A stretch of DNA of 34,314 nucleotides from DATFBY01 sp035253585 (GCA_035253585.1 DATFBY010000104.1:1-34314); one strand, 5' to 3'. Shown: positions 8,637-16,939, counted from the first letter of the stretch. Program-made: numbers and translations. The notes: generated by a model from the sequence alone, not told the origin.

Positions 8637-8666
8637 TTGGGAAGGGGCGGAGTACTACTTTATATA
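8637..8666 (+). promoter_or_regulatory. Possible promoter for tRNA-Asn
   Basis: TTGGGA at 8637-8642 and TATATA at 8661-8666 are 18 nt apart, and the AT-rich patch stands out in this GC-rich context. The tRNA begins 44 nt after the -10-like box, with a CCCGGG hairpin in between. Judged by eye only. Confidence 0.3.
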
Positions 8667-8678
8667 GGTCGGATCGAT

Positions 8679-8703
8679 CCCGGGTCTCATGGCCCGGGTT
8701 TCG
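8679..8703 (+). terminator. CCCGGG stem-loop, weak terminator candidate
   Basis: Two CCCGGG hexamers (8679-8684 and 8693-8698) can pair across an 8-nt loop and are followed by TTTCG. It lies 54 nt after the DUF2306 stop and just before the tRNA. The T-run is short, so it could instead be part of the tRNA leader. Confidence 0.35.
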
Positions 8704-8710
8704 TGTCCAT

Positions 8711-8783
8711 TGGGGTGTAGGTCAACTGGCAGACCGCCGGACTGTTAATCCGGAAGTTGGTGGTTCGAGTCCACCCGCCCCAG
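8711..8783 (+). tRNA. tRNA-Asn (anticodon GTT)
   Basis: A full cloverleaf can be folded by hand in 73 nt. Acceptor stem TGGGGTG pairs with CGCCCCA (8711-8717 with 8776-8782, one G-T pair). D-stem GGTC/GACC. Anticodon stem CCGGA/TCCGG encloses CTGTTAA with GTT in the middle. T-arm is GGTGG-TTCGAGT-CCACC. Discriminator is G8783. CCA is not encoded. The anticodon GTT reads Asn codons. It stands alone, 20 nt from the 3' end of the convergent DHFR-like gene. Confidence 0.96.
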
Positions 8784-8803
8784 TTCCGCCGCGAGACGGC
8801 CAC

Positions 8804-9352
8804 TTATCTGCTCGGCTCATACCGCATCGCCACCGCCCCCGAGCCGAACTCCAGTCTGTCGACGAGCTTCAAGTCGACATGCTTCGATAGTCCCGCGAAC
8901 AACGTTGGCCCATGGCCCGCGAGCCTGGGGTGCACCACGAATTCGTACTCGTCAATCAATCCCAGCTCCGCCAACGCCAGCGGGAGCTGCACGCCTCCCA
9001 CGAGCAGTCCCTTACCCGGCTCCCGCTTGAGCTGCTGAACGGCCTTCCCCAGGTCTCCGCGCACGAGCTCAGCGTTCCAATCGACCCGGTCCAGTGTGCT
9101 CGACACGACGTACTTCTTTGCCGCGTTGATCGTGCGGGCGAAAGGTTCCATCCACTCGGGCCTCGCTCCGGGCCGCGCCGGCGGCCGAAACGCTTCCTCC
9201 ATCATTTCGTAGATCACCCGGCCAAAGAGAAGGGCATCGGCCTGGTCGAGGTTCTCGACCGCATGACGATGCAACTCTTCGTCGGCAGGCATTGCACGAT
9301 GATCGCAGCACCCGTCCAACGTGATGTTGATCGAATATCGAAGGGGTCGCAT
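8804..9352 (-). CDS. DHFR-family (RibD C-terminal domain-like) reductase
   Basis: A 182-residue cytosolic protein of the dihydrofolate-reductase-like superfamily, type YyaP/YwjB (RibD_C fold). It opens with RPLRYSINITLDG, the usual first strand. LLFGRVIYEMME is the nucleotide-loop helix, KKYVVSSTLD follows, and GGVQLPLALAELGLIDEYEFVVHP (about residues 118-141) is the C-terminal family signature. Members are annotated as deaminase/reductase; the physiological substrate is generally not known, and true folate reduction is not implied. It lies 36 nt downstream of the DUF1801 gene in the same direction, so the two are likely co-transcribed. Confidence 0.9.
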   Translation of the reverse strand: MRPLRYSINITLDGCCDHRAMPADEELHRHAVENLDQADALLFGRVIYEMMEEAFRPPARPGARPEWMEPFARTINAAKKYVVSSTLDRVDWNAELVRGDLGKAVQQLKREPGKGLLVGGVQLPLALAELGLIDEYEFVVHPRLAGHGPTLFAGLSKHVDLKLVDRLEFGSGAVAMRYEPSR

Positions 9353-9388
9353 GTGGTTTACCGGCGTCTTCCGGTGGACCGCGGGCGC

Positions 9389-9805
9389 CTAGCCGTAGCG
9401 CCGTCTCGCCTCGGCCATCGAGTTGGTGACCAGTTGCCGGAGCACGGACTTGTCGAGATCGGCCAGTTGTCTGAAGTACAGGCAGGTCTTGCCCATCTTG
9501 TGCTTGCCGACCTTGCGCAACAGGGCCTTCTGTTCGTCTCTCTCGGCGTCCAGGTACACCACCAGGTCGCGGCCACGGATGGCGAATGCCGCCAGAGGTG
9601 ACTCGCCGGTGCGCCCGCTCTCGTAGGTGTACCTGAAGAAACCATAGCCGACGATGCTTGGCCCCCACATTCTTGCCGGTTGCTGGGTGAGCGTCTCGAA
9701 CAGAGCCATCAGCTCTCGGCAATCGGCTCGCTGTTGCTCGTTGGCTCTCGAAGCGATGTAGTCTTCGACGCTGGCGCCGGTCGGCTTGGTCTTGTTCTCA
9801 GCCAT
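9389..9805 (-). CDS. DUF1801 (YdhG/IscX-neighbour type) domain protein
   Basis: A 138-residue soluble protein that fits DUF1801: N-terminal VEDYIASRANEQQRADCREL helix, the MWGPSIVGYGFFRY strand-turn, LAAFAIRGRDLVVYL, and KHKMGKTCLYFRQLADLDKSVLRQLV near the end. These small alpha/beta proteins are widespread, resemble phosphoribosyl/lipid-binding folds in structure databases, and have no settled function. The ATG at 9805 is the natural start (MAENKTKPTG). It is the first gene of a two-gene unit with the DHFR-like gene. Confidence 0.85.
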   Translation of the reverse strand: MAENKTKPTGASVEDYIASRANEQQRADCRELMALFETLTQQPARMWGPSIVGYGFFRYTYESGRTGESPLAAFAIRGRDLVVYLDAERDEQKALLRKVGKHKMGKTCLYFRQLADLDKSVLRQLVTNSMAEARRRYG

Positions 9806-9930
9806 CGCTGCTCCCTCTGACAGTCTGACCTGAGTGCCTAACGCGAGTCAGGCTGCGAGCACTCCACAGAATAGGGTGCGAACTCCGCTGCCTAATTGCA
9901 AGACGACACCACCTCCGCGCTCGCGGCTAC

Positions 9931-9966
9931 AAAAAGAATCGGGGTCCCGACTGGGACCCCGATTCT
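9931..9966 (-). terminator. Strong intrinsic terminator
   Basis: A perfect 13-bp stem (9936-9948 with 9953-9965) closes a 4-nt loop. Read on the minus strand it is followed by TTTTT (9935-9931). It is 21 nt past the stop of the minus-strand gene at 9987 and fits as its terminator; on the plus strand no T-run follows. Confidence 0.9.
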
Positions 9967-9986
9967 CTTCGTCCTTCTACCACGTG

Positions 9987-11192
9987 CTACCGGTAGCTCG
10001 GATCCAGATCGGTGAGCTGCGAGCGGACGGTGGGCCAAGCATTCTCCACCGCCGACGATGCGCGCGATTGCTGCAGCGCCGCATCGACTCTCCTGGCCGC
10101 GCTCACCAGCGCCTTGCTCGCCTGAGCGGACCCTTCGACATTGCCGGACACTCTTACGAGCTGCTCGTACAACGAGGCGTTGTCGGCGAACGCGGAAAGC
10201 GCGAACCAGAGCTCCAGATCGCCCGCCGAATAGCTTCGGCGCACGTCGAGTCGACCGGTCGCCGAGATTCCCATGTCCTGACGATGCCGTCCGACTACCG
10301 CTTGGGCTCTCCGGCGAAGCAGCGACGCTTCGTCGGGCGAAAGAACTCGGGCATCCTCGACATCGGTCGTGGTCGAGATGCCGAGCGCTCTAGCCGTGCG
10401 ACCGTCCAAGTTCCCCGTGGCGATGATCCCTTGGTCGATCTGGAACTCGAACAGTGCGCGCTGAGTGGCGTCATCGAGCTGTCCATTGATCGCGCCACGA
10501 TAGTAATTCTGCTGCGCGAGGGCGCGCTGCGCCGCGCGGATTCTGTCGGCGGCGGTGTAGATCGTGAAGGCGTCGGGCGCCCGCGCCGCACCCCGCCCGG
10601 TCAGAACCAGACCCTGCTCGAGTTGAACGGCGAGGGAAGTTCCGGTGGGCACGCGAACGTCGCGTCCCTCCGATAGCAGATTTCCCAGCGCCGCCAGAAT
10701 TCCCGACGCCGAGCTTCCCTCGGAGCCGGCTCCAGCGATTGCTGCACCTACTCCCCCACGACCCCCGACCAGAACGACTCGTGCGTTGGGATCCGATTCG
10801 ATCTGTCGACGCTCGGCTGCGTCGGTGCTCGTCAACTTGCCATTCAGCGTGTAAACGCTGCCTTCGGGCAGCGTCAGCCGATCGAAATTCACTTCCATGA
10901 CACCGGACCGCTGGCGATTGGCCGCCTGTGCGAACGTCACCACGCCGCGGATCCGGCTCCCCGCCGGAATTACGGTAAAACCCTCCACACGAATCGTGTC
11001 GGCCACGACAGTCTCGAAGGTTTGGCCGACTCTCGCGGTGGCGGATTCGAGCGGACCGCTGGTTCGCACGACTATGACGCTCCCCTCAGGAAGAACGACG
11101 CGCGTCTGCGCGGCCAGTCCTGAAACGTGAAGGAGCATGAACGACACTGTCCAAACCCCGTTCGACAACCACTTCATTCGGCTCGAGCGCAT
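9987..11192 (-). CDS. Secreted protein with peptidoglycan-binding domain
   Basis: A 401-residue exported protein. Signal peptide is about residues 1-29 (ending GLAAQ). Residues 31-120 form a beta-rich domain with VLPEGSVIVVRT, VIPAGSRIRGVV and LPEGSVYTLNG, reminiscent of the beta-barrel of TrbI/VirB10-like and BON-adjacent proteins; I do not assign it firmly. A Gly/Ser-rich stretch (142-166) follows. Residues about 216-272 are a PG_binding_1 domain (IRAAQRALAQQNYYRGAING, DDATQRALFEFQ, GNLDGRTARALGI), which usually anchors proteins to peptidoglycan. The C-terminus is helical. The ATG at 11192 has GAGGAGGG upstream. The strong terminator at 9931-9966 follows it. Likely a periplasmic envelope protein; partner unknown. 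Confidence 0.8.
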   Translation of the reverse strand: MRSSRMKWLSNGVWTVSFMLLHVSGLAAQTRVVLPEGSVIVVRTSGPLESATARVGQTFETVVADTIRVEGFTVIPAGSRIRGVVTFAQAANRQRSGVMEVNFDRLTLPEGSVYTLNGKLTSTDAAERRQIESDPNARVVLVGGRGGVGAAIAGAGSEGSSASGILAALGNLLSEGRDVRVPTGTSLAVQLEQGLVLTGRGAARAPDAFTIYTAADRIRAAQRALAQQNYYRGAINGQLDDATQRALFEFQIDQGIIATGNLDGRTARALGISTTTDVEDARVLSPDEASLLRRRAQAVVGRHRQDMGISATGRLDVRRSYSAGDLELWFALSAFADNASLYEQLVRVSGNVEGSAQASKALVSAARRVDAALQQSRASSAVENAWPTVRSQLTDLDPSYR

Positions 11193-11270
11193 GGCGGAAG
11201 CCCTCCTCTGATTGCCGCCTCACCTGCATCGGCGCGTACATCGCTGCCTAGCATGGTTCGTTCCCGGGAC

Positions 11271-11304
11271 GGTGCCGTTAGGCGGCCCATTCAAGGCCTA
11301 ACCA
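11271..11304. repeat. Intergenic inverted pair of GTTAGGC
   Basis: GTTAGGC (11277-11283) and its reverse complement GCCTAAC (11296-11302) face each other across 12 nt in the spacer between two minus-strand genes, 45 nt past the amidohydrolase stop. They can form a hairpin and may help end transcription. The same word recurs through the window. Confidence 0.7.
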
Positions 11305-11346
11305 CCATGTGCCGCTCGGGGGTACGAACGCTCGGAGTCCGGCGCC

Positions 11347-13374
11347 TCAAAAGGCGCTCGTCGACCTCACGCCGACCGCGTGATAGAGATCGTCCGGGCG
11401 ATACACCAAGCCGTCCTTCACAACCAGCGCGGTCTTCCTGATGTCGCTCATTCGCCGCGACGGATCGCCGTCGATCAGCACGAGGTCGGCGAGCTTTCCG
11501 ACCTTTATCGAGCCTAGCTGAGCGTCCCGCTTCATCACGCGCGCGGCACCCAGCGTCGCCAAATAAAGAACGTCGGTGGGCGGAATACCTGCCGCGTCAT
11601 AGAGCTCGAGCTCCCTGTGCAACGCGAAGCCGGCGAATGCATCGGTCCCCGGAACGATGCGGATTCCCGAGTCGTGCAACAGCTTCACGAAGCGCAGCAT
11701 GTTGGCGAATGACTCGCGATAGCGTGCGTCCATCCCTTCGGGTACCGGCAGTCCACCGCCGAGGAAGCCGCGCTTCACTTGCGGGGGAAGGCGATGGGCG
11801 ATCGAGGCATAGCCAGGCGAGACGCTCCCCTTCCGCGCCGTGAACATGTTCTCGAAGATATTCACCGTCGGATCGACGATCACGTTGCGCTCGCGTAGAA
11901 GCCGCACGAATGCCCGCACGCGATCGGACTTCAGATCGAGCAGCGCACCCCGCTCTGCCACCGCGGTGAAGCGAAGAGGCGTGCGCGTATCCTTCACCTC
12001 GTCCGCCCAGAAATTCAGGAACAGCATGTTGGCGTGCTGGATCTCATCGAAGCCGAGCTGCACTGCTCGTTCGGCGGACATGAACGCCGGAATGTGACCG
12101 CTCACCAGCATTCCGCGCTCGTGTGCCGCGGCGACGATCGCCGGAACGAGCGCGGTGTCGATGGACGAGTACATCTTGATCTGCTCGTAGCCTAACGAGT
12201 CGTAGGTTGCGACAGCGGCGCGCACCTGCTCGGGGGTGCTGACCAGCACCTTCGTCGGACCGGCGAACGGACCGGGCCCATCCATGAAGCCCGCCAGGAT
12301 GATGCGCGGCCCGATGAGCGTGCCTTCGTCGAACCTGCGGCGACGCGCGAGCAGCTCATCAGTGTCGTTGGCCAGGTCGCGCACGGTGGTGACGCCGGCC
12401 GCGATCTGGAAAAGTCCGTCGACGTCATCGACGTGGACGTGCATGTCCCAGAGGCCGGGGAGCAGCGTCTTCCCGGTGGCGTCGATCACTTCCGCATCGC
12501 GCGGTAGGGGCACACGCGCTCCCACGGCGGAAATCTTGTTGCCATTCACCACGACAGTCATGCCTCGACGCATCGACCGCGAGTCGGCGTCGAAGATCGT
12601 GGCGTTGCGGAAGACGAGTGGACCCCGCGGGCGCCGCACGAGTGACTTCGCCAGCGAGGTCGCGCGGTTCGTGGTGAAGGAGTCCTGCGCGGCGAGGAGG
12701 CTCGACTGCGCTCCTTCCCATCCCTGGCGGATCACCATTGCCCAACTGCCGCCGGCGGCGAACAGATGACTCTCGCCGTCGAGCCACAGCGACGTCGGTG
12801 TGAAGTTGAGTCCCGAGATGGCGTAATGCGTGACGGACTTCGTGCTATCGCCAGCAGCGATCGTCAGGTCGCCCACTTTGTCGATGCGCGCCTCACCGGC
12901 GGGGAATACGCGAAGCGTCCTCGACGGTACCCGGAGTAGCGCGCGTGCGAGAACGGCCGATTCTTCCGGTGTGCCATAGAAGGCCGAGTAGAATGCGCCC
13001 ACCTGCGCGCTGTCCCGCTCAGCGCCGTTGCTCCACATCGCCCGTCCGCCGCGAGTGGAGAACCGCTCCTCGACCGCGTTCTTGAAGTAATCGTGTCCCG
13101 AGATCTCGGTCTCCGTCGGAACACCATCGGAGCCGAGTACCATCCGCTGCGTGAGCCGCGGGCCACGGCCGCGGTCGTTGAACTCGTACGTGACGTGTCG
13201 CGTTTCGCGGGTGGTCCTCCACACCTTCATCTCGCCAGACGGCCGGCTGGCGGATAGGAAGGTGTAGCGCAGTGTGTCACCCGCGGCGGCGCCGGCTTGC
13301 CCGAAGAGCGGGCGCGCGCAACTCGCGCACAATGCAGCGAGGAGCGCAATCGTCATCGATAGTTTTGGTCGCAT
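11347..13374 (-). CDS. Secreted amidohydrolase (imidazolonepropionase/prolidase-like)
   Basis: A 675-residue exported metal hydrolase of the amidohydrolase superfamily. It has a signal peptide (about 1-25), an N-terminal domain of roughly 220 residues without a named match, then the TIM-barrel domain. The metal-site residues are visible: HxH at His312/His314 (LWDMHVHVDD), Lys400 as likely carboxylated lysine (YEQIKMYSS), His427 (SGHIPAF), His447 (EIQHANM) and Asp578 (PGTDAFAG). This is the five-ligand binuclear pattern of dipeptidase/arylesterase-type members. The C-terminal LGSIKVGKLADLVLIDGDP is the usual closing beta-strand signature. The substrate is not predictable; peptides or cyclic amides are likely. 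The start at 13374 gives the signal peptide but has no clear ribosome site. The gene ends before the GTTAGGC inverted pair. Confidence 0.9.
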   Translation of the reverse strand: MRPKLSMTIALLAALCASCARPLFGQAGAAAGDTLRYTFLSASRPSGEMKVWRTTRETRHVTYEFNDRGRGPRLTQRMVLGSDGVPTETEISGHDYFKNAVEERFSTRGGRAMWSNGAERDSAQVGAFYSAFYGTPEESAVLARALLRVPSRTLRVFPAGEARIDKVGDLTIAAGDSTKSVTHYAISGLNFTPTSLWLDGESHLFAAGGSWAMVIRQGWEGAQSSLLAAQDSFTTNRATSLAKSLVRRPRGPLVFRNATIFDADSRSMRRGMTVVVNGNKISAVGARVPLPRDAEVIDATGKTLLPGLWDMHVHVDDVDGLFQIAAGVTTVRDLANDTDELLARRRRFDEGTLIGPRIILAGFMDGPGPFAGPTKVLVSTPEQVRAAVATYDSLGYEQIKMYSSIDTALVPAIVAAAHERGMLVSGHIPAFMSAERAVQLGFDEIQHANMLFLNFWADEVKDTRTPLRFTAVAERGALLDLKSDRVRAFVRLLRERNVIVDPTVNIFENMFTARKGSVSPGYASIAHRLPPQVKRGFLGGGLPVPEGMDARYRESFANMLRFVKLLHDSGIRIVPGTDAFAGFALHRELELYDAAGIPPTDVLYLATLGAARVMKRDAQLGSIKVGKLADLVLIDGDPSRRMSDIRKTALVVKDGLVYRPDDLYHAVGVRSTSAF

Positions 13375-13439
13375 GAGCGCAGTATGCGCTGGCCCGGCTA
13401 CTCAGGATAGACCCCGAGCCCCGTCCGTCTCCAGCAGAA

Positions 13440-15668
13440 CTAGCGATCCTGCACGAAGCCAATGCGACGTGGATCGCGAGCGCTCTCCCGCTTCAGGTCC
13501 CGAAGCAGCGCCTCGTATTCGCGCTCGATGTCCGGCGTGACGGACGGATGAGACTCCCGCAGCGCCGCCTCGAAGTGCGCCATGTTCGTCTCGAGCGCGT
13601 CCGATCGTTCGCGGATGGCGCGCAGACCGGCTCGCCGGACGAGCCCTTCGAGATCAGCGCCAGTGAAGCCTTCGGTCTCTTCGCTCAGTGCGTCCAGATC
13701 GACATCGTTGGCCAGCGGCATCGCTCCCGTGAGCGCGCGCAAGATGTGTAGCCGGCCCGCGCGATCCGGGATCGCCACGTAGATCAACTCGTCGAAGCGG
13801 CCGGGACGAAGGAGCGCTGGGTCGAGCAGCGATGGCCTGTTCGTGGCCGCGATCACCACGACACCGTGGAGCTCCTGAAGGCCATCCATCTCGGCCAGTA
13901 GCGTGTTCACGATCCGCTCCGTCACCGTCGGATCACCAGCGTTCGCGCCGCGGTGAGGTGCGAGAGCATCGATCTCATCGAAGAAGATGATCGCCGGCGC
14001 AGCCTGCCGCGCTCGTGCGAACAGCCGCGCGATCTGCCGCTCGGACTCGCCGAACCACTTGGACACGATGTCCGTGCAGCGCGCGATGAGAAAGTGCGCG
14101 GCAGCCTCGTGCGCCACTGCCTTGGCAAGGAGTGTCTTTCCCGTTCCGGGAGGACCGAAGAGCAAAAAGCCTTTCGCCGGTCGAATTCCGAGCCGACGAA
14201 ACGCGGAGGAATTGGTGACCTGAAGCTCGATGCCATCACGCAGTGCACGCTTCGCATCCTCCAATCCGCCGATGTCCTCCCAACGCACGACCGGCGTCTG
14301 AATGACGAGCTCGCGCAATGCCGACGGCTGCACCCGACGCCGTGCGCTCCGGAAGTCATCACTCGTCACTTCGAGACGCACCGATCGCTCGGCGAGTCGC
14401 TCGCCGCTCGACTGACGCGCCGGCGTCACTCGACGCAGCGCGTCCAGCGCCGCCTCACGAACGAGCGCCGCAATGTCGGCCCCTACGAAACCGAAGGTCG
14501 TGCCGGCCAACTCCTCGAGGTTGACGTCGTCGGCCAGCGGAACGCCGCGCGTTTGAATACGAAGTATCTCGCGACGGCCTTCAGCATCGGGAGCGGCCAC
14601 CGGTATCTCGCGGTCGAAGCGCCCCGGTCGCCGCAGTGCTTCGTCCAGCAGGTCGGGTGAGTTGGTAGCCGCAAGGACGATCACGTTCCCACGCGGCTCG
14701 AGGCCGTCCATGAGCATGAGGAGCTGCGCAACTATCCGCCGCTCGGCGTCTCCTCTCCATGCGTCCCGCTTCGCCGCGATGGAGTCGATCTCGTCGATGA
14801 AGATGATGGAGGGTGAGCGCGCGCTCGCTTCGCGAAACAGCTCTCTGAGCCGCCGCTCGGATTCTCCGAGCTGTGGGCCGACGATCTCGGGGCCTGCCAC
14901 ATAGAGAAAATGCGCGTTCGACTCTCCAGCGACCGCGCGCGCGAGCAGCGTCTTGCCGGTGCCTGGCGGACCGTGGATGAGGACGCCACGCGGAGGCGTG
15001 ATCCCCAGCTCGCGAAAGAGCTCCGGATGCGTGAGTGGAAGCTCTACGATCTCACGGATCTCGCGAATCGCTTGTCCCAAGCCGCCGAGGTCATCGTAGG
15101 TGCACGACGAGCGGCCCTCCAGCGAGTCGTCGGCCGCTTCGTCCACGATCTCGAGGCGCGACGCGGCTCCGATACGGACGAGCCCTCCCGGATCGGTCGC
15201 CAACACGTGGAGCCGCGGACTTCCCAGTGCGGGAAGAGGCTCGTCAGGCGTCGAGAGAGAGATGAGGTCACCGGCACCCACCACTTTTCCCTCGAGACGT
15301 CTTCGCAGTATTTCGCGTGAGGGCGGCTCGAGATGCTGCGGCACCGAAAGCTTCACTAGTGAGGCATCCGCGGCGGCGAGCGGCGCCACCGTCACCTCCT
15401 CACCGATCACGGCGCCGGCATTCACGCGCAAGAGACCGTCGAGCCGAATCACGTCGAGCCCACGATCCTCCAGCGGCAGCGGCATGACGAACGCAGCGGT
15501 GCGTCGCCTCCCGAGCACCTCCACCAGATCGCCACTCGAGAGTCCGAGATCGCGCATCGCCAGCGGACTCACGCGGGCCGTAGCGGTGTCCACATCCGAC
15601 GGACGCGCGCGCGCGACGCGCAGTTTGAGCGTCCGACGCTCGGCGACGGGGCCACTGCGAGATGCCAT
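13440..15668 (-). CDS. Cdc48/p97-family AAA ATPase
   Basis: A 742-residue double-ring AAA+ unfoldase in the full archaeal/eukaryotic layout: N-domain (double-psi barrel plus second subdomain, about 12-178), D1 and D2. D1 has Walker A GPPGTGKT at 233-240, Walker B IIFIDEID at 288-295 and arginine fingers in RRPGRFD (346-352). D2 has Walker A at 505-512, Walker B IFFDEID at 561-567 and pore loop SKWFGESE at 536-543. All ATPase residues I checked are intact in both rings. I see no C-terminal HbYX proteasome-docking tail (it ends FVQDR). Cdc48 is uncommon in bacteria and is thought to have come from archaea. It pulls proteins from complexes or feeds proteases; no protease gene is adjacent. Its start lies 5 nt after the stop of a free N-domain paralogue, so the two are co-translated. 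Confidence 0.96.
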   Translation of the reverse strand: MASRSGPVAERRTLKLRVARARPSDVDTATARVSPLAMRDLGLSSGDLVEVLGRRRTAAFVMPLPLEDRGLDVIRLDGLLRVNAGAVIGEEVTVAPLAAADASLVKLSVPQHLEPPSREILRRRLEGKVVGAGDLISLSTPDEPLPALGSPRLHVLATDPGGLVRIGAASRLEIVDEAADDSLEGRSSCTYDDLGGLGQAIREIREIVELPLTHPELFRELGITPPRGVLIHGPPGTGKTLLARAVAGESNAHFLYVAGPEIVGPQLGESERRLRELFREASARSPSIIFIDEIDSIAAKRDAWRGDAERRIVAQLLMLMDGLEPRGNVIVLAATNSPDLLDEALRRPGRFDREIPVAAPDAEGRREILRIQTRGVPLADDVNLEELAGTTFGFVGADIAALVREAALDALRRVTPARQSSGERLAERSVRLEVTSDDFRSARRRVQPSALRELVIQTPVVRWEDIGGLEDAKRALRDGIELQVTNSSAFRRLGIRPAKGFLLFGPPGTGKTLLAKAVAHEAAAHFLIARCTDIVSKWFGESERQIARLFARARQAAPAIIFFDEIDALAPHRGANAGDPTVTERIVNTLLAEMDGLQELHGVVVIAATNRPSLLDPALLRPGRFDELIYVAIPDRAGRLHILRALTGAMPLANDVDLDALSEETEGFTGADLEGLVRRAGLRAIRERSDALETNMAHFEAALRESHPSVTPDIEREYEALLRDLKRESARDPRRIGFVQDR

Positions 15669-15673
15669 TCGCG

Positions 15674-16276
15674 TTACGCCTCGCTCTCGTCGTCCGACTC
15701 GCCCGCGTGCGCGATCTCGATCTCCGTCTCCGATACGACGCGGACGACGCCGGAGGGGTGCGTTTCGACGACGCGCACGAGTGCGGCGTGGGCGCCCGCC
15801 GATGAGCCGACGACATCGACCACGCTGAGACCGAGCAGGCTGACACGCGCCTCGAAGTCGCGCCTCGAGGGCGAGATCGAGAAGGTATCACCGCGCGTGA
15901 CCATGTGATTCAGGAGCGCGGCGTGTACGTCGTATGGAGAGACGTCGAGAGCGCGACTGCTGCCGATCGCCCGGCACCGAATCTTCACGGCGTCGGCAGC
16001 ATCGTACCGGGCAACCTCGACCGTGTCGCCGAGGCTCACGCGCAAGCGATGGCGTTGCGTGCCATCGAGGCGGATCAATCCGAGTCCGTCGTCTTCAGCC
16101 CCGGCGGGATATGCGTCGGCGAGAATCGGAGCCTCACCACGAATCCGAACGAGCGACCCAGGCGTGAGCGCGAGCGCGTCGAACTCTTCGCGGCTGATGC
16201 GCGCTCGACCTTCGGCCACGTCGGCGAGCGACGCGTCGGCCACGCGAAGCTGAACAGTTGGCGGCGATCGCTCCAT
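15674..16276 (-). CDS. Stand-alone Cdc48 N-domain-like protein
   Basis: A 200-residue soluble protein that aligns by eye end to end with the N-domain of the Cdc48 ATPase next to it and then stops where the D1 ring would begin. Shared segments include LRVADAS against LRVARAR, LGLIRLDG against LDVIRLDG, a GDTFSISP against GDLISLST strand, and the closing PSGVVRVVSETEIEI against PGGLVRIGAASRLEI. It then has an acidic tail (ESDDESEA). No Walker motifs are present. In Cdc48/p97 the N-domain binds cofactors and substrates, so a free copy could act as adaptor, decoy or alternative substrate receptor; this is inference. The start is uncertain: ATG at 16276 or an in-frame GTG at 16294; neither has a good ribosome site. 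It is 5 nt upstream of the ATPase. Confidence 0.85.
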   Translation of the reverse strand: MERSPPTVQLRVADASLADVAEGRARISREEFDALALTPGSLVRIRGEAPILADAYPAGAEDDGLGLIRLDGTQRHRLRVSLGDTVEVARYDAADAVKIRCRAIGSSRALDVSPYDVHAALLNHMVTRGDTFSISPSRRDFEARVSLLGLSVVDVVGSSAGAHAALVRVVETHPSGVVRVVSETEIEIAHAGESDDESEA

Positions 16277-16368
16277 GCGCCGGTGGGACTGCACGAGCGA
16301 TACCCATAAGCGGCTGGGCGAGAGTGGAGGCGCCGGGTAAGGCTCCGCCGCGCCGTCAGGCCGCGAAG

Positions 16369-16749
16369 TCAGCGCGGGCGGTTCTTTCTTCGCGCGTCGC
16401 GCGGCGTGCCTCGAGCCTGGATCGGCGGCGTCGACCTTGGTTCGGTGACGCCAACGTCGCCCCGGGCACTGTCGGGGACCTCAACCGGCCCTTTCGCGGC
16501 GGTTTTCTCCCCGTGCGAGATCCACCCTGGGTCCACGCCCGTAACGCTGGCGATCGCCTCGATGACTCGGAGGCTGGGAATCTGAAGACCGTTCTCCCAG
16601 CGAGAGACGGCCGCGGCGGTGAAGGGAACGGCACGGCGCATCTCCTTAGCGATCATCTGGCCGAGCTCGGCGAGCGTCACTCGCCGCCCCAGCCGGTAGC
16701 TCAGCTCGAGGTGCGCGCGAAAGATCCGCTGGGCAACCTGGGAAGGCAT
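16369..16749 (-). CDS. XRE-family helix-turn-helix regulator
   Basis: A 126-residue DNA-binding protein. Residues about 25-77 form an HTH_3/XRE domain: VTLAELGQMIAKEM as first helices, TAAAVSRWENGLQIPS with the classic RWENG recognition-helix signature, then LRVIEAIASVTGVDPGWISHG. Residues 80-126 are a disordered, basic tail ending in ARRKNRPR. No signal-sensing domain is seen. It is the first gene of the run XRE, free Cdc48-N and Cdc48 (92-nt spacer), so it may control that unit and itself. A palindromic site in the region upstream is a candidate operator. Confidence 0.88.
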   Translation of the reverse strand: MPSQVAQRIFRAHLELSYRLGRRVTLAELGQMIAKEMRRAVPFTAAAVSRWENGLQIPSLRVIEAIASVTGVDPGWISHGEKTAAKGPVEVPDSARGDVGVTEPRSTPPIQARGTPRDARRKNRPR

Positions 16750-16814
16750 CCAGGGTCAGGCGGTGGTGAACATGGCACAGGCTAATAGGCCCGCGTGATG
16801 CGCGCCACGGGGCA

Positions 16815-16849
16815 TTACCGATTCGGTACAATTGTTGCCAACCCGGTAA
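16815..16849. promoter_or_regulatory. Candidate operator between the XRE gene and a lipoprotein gene
   Basis: TACCGA (16816-16821) and TCGGTA (16823-16828) form a perfect 6-bp inverted repeat around one T. A further CGGTAA half-site is at 16844-16849, and ACAATTGT (16828-16835) is an 8-bp palindrome between them. The cluster lies in the 190-nt divergent spacer between the XRE gene and the plus-strand lipoprotein gene, where an autoregulatory site would be expected. XRE binding is inference. Confidence 0.45.
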
Positions 16850-16939
16850 ATCACGTCGCATCGGCCGGCGTTCTTCCGCGTCCGGGCCGAAGGAAGTCAC
16901 CTCTGTACCGCAGCTGCTGCAGCTGTAATGGAGATGTCG

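Noticed and set aside
8711..9805. Mobile island inserted at tRNA-Asn
   Set aside because: No integrase and no repeated tRNA 3' end downstream; base composition is like the neighbours.
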